From an uncultured Collinsella sp. (GTDB lineage: Bacteria > Actinomycetota > Coriobacteriia > Coriobacteriales > Coriobacteriaceae): a stretch of 17,403 nucleotides of DNA. The notes beneath the pieces were generated by a model. It saw only the letters and a list, made by a program, of their open reading frames with translations. It had not been told where the DNA came from and made no database searches. Positions 13,725 to 17,403 of this stretch are shown here, one piece after another. Each line of letters starts with the position of its first letter. Position 1 is the stretch's first letter. The stretch is taken from positions 1 to 17,403 of the forward strand of contig URMO01000042.1 in the NCBI GenBank assembly GCA_900549085.1. The letters run 5' to 3'. The position numbers and the translations under genes were made by a program.

Positions 13725-14588
13725 CTATTCGACGATTGGCGCCCCGTGGCCCCAAGAACCTTCCATGCCGCACACGGTCGAGGCAAACCCGGCAGCAAAG
13801 TCGAGCGCGCGCTCGATGGCCTCGGCGCCATCCTCACCACGCTTGGCGGAATCGAGATAGCACATCAAAAATGAGGTGAGGAACGAGTCGCCCGCCCCCA
13901 TGGTGTCCTTCATGTCCGTTACCGGTTTAGCCAGCTGGCGGTAATAACGCTCGCCGTCGTAAGCAATGCAGCCCTCGGCGCCCGCCGTAGCCGACACAAA
14001 ACGCGGACCCAAGCCCTTCACCCATGCCAGACGCTCGCGGATCTCGTCCTCGCTCGCGGCATCCGCCGCACTAAAGAAAGCGAAATCGACGTAGGGCGCA
14101 ATCTGCTCGTAGTACTCGTCGGTAGAGTCGTCCGAAAAGTCAAAAGAGACCGTGACGCCCGCAGCCTTCAACTTGGGCAGCTCGCGCTCGGTAAAGCAAT
14201 AGTTGCCCGAATGAACCACATCGAACTGCTTCATGTACGCAAGGTCAAAGCGATCGAGGACATAGCGCGCATCGCCACGGATACCGCCCTCGTTGGAGCC
14301 AAGGAAGACACGGTCACCGTCAACGACGGTCACGCGAGCCGCTCCGTTCTCGCCAATCATCTGCTCGCACTTGTCAAGCTCGATACCCTCATCCTCGAGG
14401 CTTGCAATGACATGCTCGGCAGCGGCATCATTGCCAAAAATGCCCATGTATGCGGAGCGTGCGGCACCGCATTTCTTGGCATAAACGGCGAAGTTCACCG
14501 CATTGCCGCCGGGATACATGGTGTGGATATGCTCGTAGCGATCGACGACGTTGTCGCCAAATCCGAGTGCGTTAACGTTAAATGCCAT
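13725..14588 (-). CDS. PfkB-family sugar kinase, FrlD-like (copy 2)
   Basis: The 287-residue kinase is the closer match to FrlD: GFGDNVVDRYEHIHTMYPGGNAVNFA (9-34) is near the FrlD start (GDNCVDIYPQ and GGNAVNVAVY), HSGNYCFTERELPKLKAAGVTVSFDFSD resembles its middle, and DTMGAGDSFLTSFL (228-241) carries the catalytic Asp234. FrlD phosphorylates fructoselysine at C6 in the E. coli pathway. The extra length is mainly at the end and in the insert AKRGEDGAEA. AAGGAG lies 10 nt upstream of the ATG at 14586-14588, and the FrlB-like gene ends 14 nt before. The tight coupling with a FrlB-like deglycase supports an Amadori-type substrate. Confidence 0.88.
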   Translation of the reverse strand: MAFNVNALGFGDNVVDRYEHIHTMYPGGNAVNFAVYAKKCGAARSAYMGIFGNDAAAEHVIASLEDEGIELDKCEQMIGENGAARVTVVDGDRVFLGSNEGGIRGDARYVLDRFDLAYMKQFDVVHSGNYCFTERELPKLKAAGVTVSFDFSDDSTDEYYEQIAPYVDFAFFSAADAASEDEIRERLAWVKGLGPRFVSATAGAEGCIAYDGERYYRQLAKPVTDMKDTMGAGDSFLTSFLMCYLDSAKRGEDGAEAIERALDFAAGFASTVCGMEGSWGHGAPIVE

Positions 14589-14602
14589 GGCCTTTGCTCC
14601 TT

Positions 14603-15571
14603 CTAGTACTCGACAACACCCATATAGCGACGGAAATCGGGATCGTGATCAAACACCTTGCCGCGTGCAGCACGCAGCTCGCAGTTCATGGCGTAGAACA
14701 GCACCGGGTCCAGATAGGCACGGACGCTCGCCGGCACGGCTTCCATACCGTACTCCTTGGCATCGAGCACCATCAGCGTATCGGTATGCGTCTTAAGGAA
14801 CGCCAGGGCGCGCTCGTCCATAGCACGGCACTCGCTGGAGCCCATCTGCAGGAAGTAAAAAACGCCATCCTGAGTAGCCTCGAAGGGGCCATGGAAGTAC
14901 TCGGCAGAGTGGATGTAGCTGCAGTGCTGCCACTGCATCTCCATAAGAGAGCAGATAGCGAAACCGTAGGTCTGGCTAAAGTTGGGACCGCTGCCCAGAA
15001 TATAGAAGAACTCATGCTCCTGGCAAAGCTTGGCAAAACGATCGCCCAGCTCGGCATTTACCTTCTCACGTGCCGGGGGAAGAATCTTATCCATCTCGGC
15101 GATACCGGCATACATATCGGCAAGATCGGCGTAGCCCTCCTGCTGATCGAGCAGTTCGGCCGCAAGCGACAGCGAAATGCCAGCGGGGACCTCGGCCTGC
15201 GGCACGCCCTCGCCCCACGGGTAGACCCACGTGGTCCACTTGCCGGAGTCGATCTTAGATCCAGCGTTGTCGGTCTGGGCGATCACCGTAGCGCCGGCAG
15301 CAAGGGCAATCTCACAGCCCTCGACGACCTCGGGAGTGTTGCCACTATGGCTACAAGCGATGACCAGGGACTTCTCGCCCAGACGACGCGGACGCATGAT
15401 ATCGAACTCGCGAGCCGTATAGATATACGAAGTGAAGGTGGTTGCCTCGCGCTGCAGAAGCTCATGAGCCGGGATCAAATCGATCATGGAGCCGCCGCAA
15501 GCAATCCAGTAGACGCTGTCGAACTTGCCCTTCTCGGCAATTGCCTCTTTGATCAGATCGTGTGCGTTCAT
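14603..15571 (-). CDS. SIS-domain deglycase, FrlB-like
   Basis: The 322-residue protein has two SIS subdomains. The first has VYWIACGGSMIDLIPAHELL (20-39) and ACSHSGNTPEVVEG (72-85), a phosphosugar-binding loop. The second has YILGSGPNFSQTYGFAICSLMEMQW and SAEYFHGPFEATQ, where the Glu and His positions match the GlmS/FrlB active region. The C-terminal DHDPDFRRYMGVVEY is strikingly close to the FrlB end as I recall it (DHNPDERRYYGGLVEY). FrlB splits fructoselysine 6-phosphate into glucose 6-phosphate and lysine, so a similar split of a phosphorylated sugar-amine is likely. I chose the ATG at 15569-15571 with AAAGGA 7-8 nt upstream; the longer in-frame start has no site. E. coli FrlB is 340 residues. 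Confidence 0.88.
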   Translation of the reverse strand: MNAHDLIKEAIAEKGKFDSVYWIACGGSMIDLIPAHELLQREATTFTSYIYTAREFDIMRPRRLGEKSLVIACSHSGNTPEVVEGCEIALAAGATVIAQTDNAGSKIDSGKWTTWVYPWGEGVPQAEVPAGISLSLAAELLDQQEGYADLADMYAGIAEMDKILPPAREKVNAELGDRFAKLCQEHEFFYILGSGPNFSQTYGFAICSLMEMQWQHCSYIHSAEYFHGPFEATQDGVFYFLQMGSSECRAMDERALAFLKTHTDTLMVLDAKEYGMEAVPASVRAYLDPVLFYAMNCELRAARGKVFDHDPDFRRYMGVVEY

Positions 15572-15591
15572 ATCCAGTTCCTTTCTTGTTT

Positions 15592-15622
15592 GGCCGCAAT
15601 CAATGACGTTGGTTGCGTGGCC
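15592..15622 (-). promoter_or_regulatory. Intercistronic hairpin before the FrlB-like gene
   Basis: GGCCGCAATCAA (15592-15603) pairs with TTGGTTGCGTGGCC (15609-15622) with one mismatch and a 2-nt bulge, loop TGACG. It lies in the 61-nt gap before the FrlB-like gene and has no U tract, so it is more likely an mRNA stability or processing element than a terminator. Confidence 0.4.
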
Positions 15623-15632
15623 GATAGTTGTT

Positions 15633-16484
15633 TTAGTCAATCAGATATTTCTCGAATGCGGCCATGTTCTTGGCATCTGCCGCCGCCGGGTCATCGTAGT
15701 AACGACCGTCCGTGATCTCCTGGCCCAGCATGCCGTCGAAACCATGGGCGTTGAGTGTGGCAACGAAGGCGTCCATATCGTGCTTGCCATCGCCCCACAC
15801 CAGATGTCCATACGGGTCACCGTCGATAAAGTGCATCTCGTGAATTGCCCCATCACCAAAGGTGGCAAACCAGTCCTCGAGCGTCTCGCCAGCAACGCCC
15901 ATCGCGGTTGTATCAACCATGGGCTGTAAGTACGGGCTCGCGACCTCGTCAATCATGCGCTTCGCATCGGAAACCGTCGTCACAAGGTTGCTCTCCTCGG
16001 GACGCAGGCTTTCCATCGTAAGCACCAGACCGTGCTCGCCGGCATACTCCGCCAGAATGGACAAGTGCTCGCGGCTGCGCTTCCAGGCTTCCTCGCGGTC
16101 CTCGTCCCAGTCGCCCCAGCCCGAGTTGACGGACATACGGTCGCACCCAAGTACCTCGGCAAGCTCAATGCCGTGCTTAAAGTACGCCAGGCTGCGCTGT
16201 TCATGCAGCGGTTTGCGTGCGCAGTACTGCCAAGGATAGACAACGTTCTCGGGGCACAGAGTACGATACCTAAGCCCACGGTCTGCAGCCTTTTTCGCCA
16301 GGACCTCAGCCTCAAAGTAGCCCGTGTGGTCGAGCGTCACATGCGGCTCTGCGCACCACAGCTCAATGGACTCAAAGCCCAAACGCTGCTGCACATCAAG
16401 GAAGTAATCGAGCGACCACATGATGTAGTGGATATTCATGCCCGCAATCTGCTCGCGGCGCAGCGTCGGTTTGGATTCAGACAT
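15633..16484 (-). CDS. Xylose-isomerase-like TIM barrel, FrlC-like epimerase
   Basis: The 283-residue AP-endonuclease/xylose-isomerase-like TIM barrel has GFESIELWCAEPHV (36-49) and the metal ligands Glu158 in TMESLRPEESN, Asp191 in MVDTTAM, His218 in EMHFIDGD and Glu256 in LGQEITDG. The order and the ExLxPxESN pattern match FrlC (fructoselysine 3-epimerase, 276 residues in E. coli) and related ketose 3-epimerases. It would interconvert epimers of a sugar or sugar-amine substrate. AAGGAGG lies 6 nt upstream of the ATG at 16482-16484. The preceding amidohydrolase ends 1 nt before, and the FrlB-like gene follows after 61 nt. Confidence 0.88.
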   Translation of the reverse strand: MSESKPTLRREQIAGMNIHYIMWSLDYFLDVQQRLGFESIELWCAEPHVTLDHTGYFEAEVLAKKAADRGLRYRTLCPENVVYPWQYCARKPLHEQRSLAYFKHGIELAEVLGCDRMSVNSGWGDWDEDREEAWKRSREHLSILAEYAGEHGLVLTMESLRPEESNLVTTVSDAKRMIDEVASPYLQPMVDTTAMGVAGETLEDWFATFGDGAIHEMHFIDGDPYGHLVWGDGKHDMDAFVATLNAHGFDGMLGQEITDGRYYDDPAAADAKNMAAFEKYLID

Positions 16485-16485
16485 C

Positions 16486-17403
16486 TTATGCCTCCTTATT
16501 TCGATCGAACACGATTTGTCCGTCCGACATCGTCATATCAACCGCAAGATCGCGTGCGTCGCGATAATCGAGGTCAAACACATCCCGATCGAGCACGCAG
16601 ATATCGGCAAGCTTGCCGACCTCGAGCGTACCCAGCTCGTCTTCGCGCATCAGATCGTACGCGCCCCCGGCAGTCCAAGCGCGCAAGAGCTCGACAAGCG
16701 TCAGCGTGTTGACCTCATTCACAGGCAGTCCGTCGGCGAAGAATCCGCCGCACGCGCTGTAGATTGACTCGCCCAGGCTCGGAATCAGCAGCGGCAAATC
16801 CGTTCCACAGCACACTGTGCATCCGGAATCTTCCATGCCGCGGCGATTCCAGCTGTGCAAAAGTCGCGTCTCGCCAATTTGTCGACGCATCATCGACAGG
16901 CAATCCTCGCGTCGGTCCAGCGTCAGAATCTGCGGATAGACCTCGCAAATTCCACCTAACTTGCCAAACTCGACAAGATCGGTCGGGTCAGAGTTCTCGA
17001 GATCGGTAATCGCATGGCGGCGAAGCATCCGTCCATGCTCGTCTCGAGGCAGCGAGGCATAGAGCGCCACGGTGCGACGAACGGCGCCATCGCCCTGGCA
17101 ATGCAAGGAATATCGGAAGCCGTCAGCATCAATTGCACGCAGCTCGCTCTCAATCAGATCCCACTCTGGCTCCTCGACGACCGTCTTGCCGGCAGCGCCC
17201 GCATCGGCCGTATCCTCATAGGGGTCAATCATCTCGGCAAGCCCCGCCCATACGCCGCGATCGGTCATACGGTTGAAGCCAGAAAAACGAACGAAAGGTC
17301 CCCGGAAGCGCTCTCGTGCCTCGCGAGCATATGCCAGATTTGCACCAGCGCCCACCGGCTGCGACATCATAGAGACGCGAACCGTCAGCTCGCCAGATTC
17401 CTC
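16486..17403 (-). CDS. YtcJ-like amidohydrolase-3 protein, 5' end outside window
   Basis: The frame is open from the stop at 16486 to the right edge with no in-frame stop. The 305 codons seen include EESGELTVRVS before the first Met (17370), so the gene clearly begins beyond 17403; YtcJ-type proteins are around 530 residues. Visible features are SLHCQGDGAVRRTVALY (in place of the usual HAIGD motif, with Gln in the middle), RHAITDLENSDP, CCGTDLPLL with the metal-binding Asp, and the C-terminal LGTLEVGKLADICVLDRDVF typical of amidohydrolase composite domains. It probably hydrolyses an amide or C-N bond in a small molecule, perhaps freeing the sugar-amine used by the downstream enzymes. That link is inference. 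Confidence 0.85.
   Translation of the reverse strand, partial: EESGELTVRVSMMSQPVGAGANLAYAREARERFRGPFVRFSGFNRMTDRGVWAGLAEMIDPYEDTADAGAAGKTVVEEPEWDLIESELRAIDADGFRYSLHCQGDGAVRRTVALYASLPRDEHGRMLRRHAITDLENSDPTDLVEFGKLGGICEVYPQILTLDRREDCLSMMRRQIGETRLLHSWNRRGMEDSGCTVCCGTDLPLLIPSLGESIYSACGGFFADGLPVNEVNTLTLVELLRAWTAGGAYDLMREDELGTLEVGKLADICVLDRDVFDLDYRDARDLAVDMTMSDGQIVFDRNKEA

Noticed and set aside
14582..15715. A 377-residue + strand frame opposite the FrlB-like gene
   Set aside because: It has no recognisable motifs; the - strand product matches FrlB at both SIS loops and the C-terminus.

Overview
The window looks like chromosomal DNA from a high-GC Gram-positive gut bacterium, most likely a coriobacterium such as Collinsella. 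This placement rests on base composition, strong AAGGAGG-type ribosome binding sites, and the general look of the proteins. It is inference, not a database result. Nothing in the window indicates a phage or plasmid.

Left part (1-2350, + strand): a two-segment membrane protein with a long Ser/Thr-rich tail, possibly starting before the window, and a 428-residue protein with two ordered ends joined by a long Pro/Glu/Ala-rich linker. A strong bidirectional terminator follows.

2365-4135 (- strand): a visibly AT-richer block with a Tat-exported papain-fold (C39/C10-like) cysteine-peptidase-like protein and an overlapping small lipoprotein. It is probably a horizontally acquired pair.

4142-7018 (- strand): the ribosome-associated ABC-F ATPase EttA, then an sdpR-sdpI pair (ArsR-type repressor and SdpI immunity-type membrane protein) with overlapping genes, a good promoter and a nested palindromic operator.

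7079-7360: divergent from sdpR lies an unlisted 28-residue hydrophobic peptide gene. It has a perfectly placed but hairpin-sequestered Shine-Dalgarno, a 13-nt inverted repeat joining the 5' and 3' ends of its transcript, and a plausible antisense promoter at its 3' end. This is the architecture of a type I toxin-antitoxin locus and is one of the two most interesting items.

7443-9037 (+ strand): tcdA (tRNA t6A cyclising dehydratase) and a TatD-family metal hydrolase.

9117-17403 (- strand): a tightly packed nine-gene catabolic operon that runs off the right edge. In transcription order: YtcJ-like amidohydrolase (5' end missing), FrlC-like sugar epimerase/isomerase, FrlB-like SIS deglycase, two FrlD-like PfkB kinases, an amidohydrolase-2 protein, YjbQ, BtpA/SgcQ, and an FGGY sugar kinase. 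The Frl-like core suggests use of an Amadori-type sugar-amine conjugate or a related phosphosugar, with added hydrolase and kinase steps. No transporter or regulator of this operon is visible, so they probably lie beyond the right edge.
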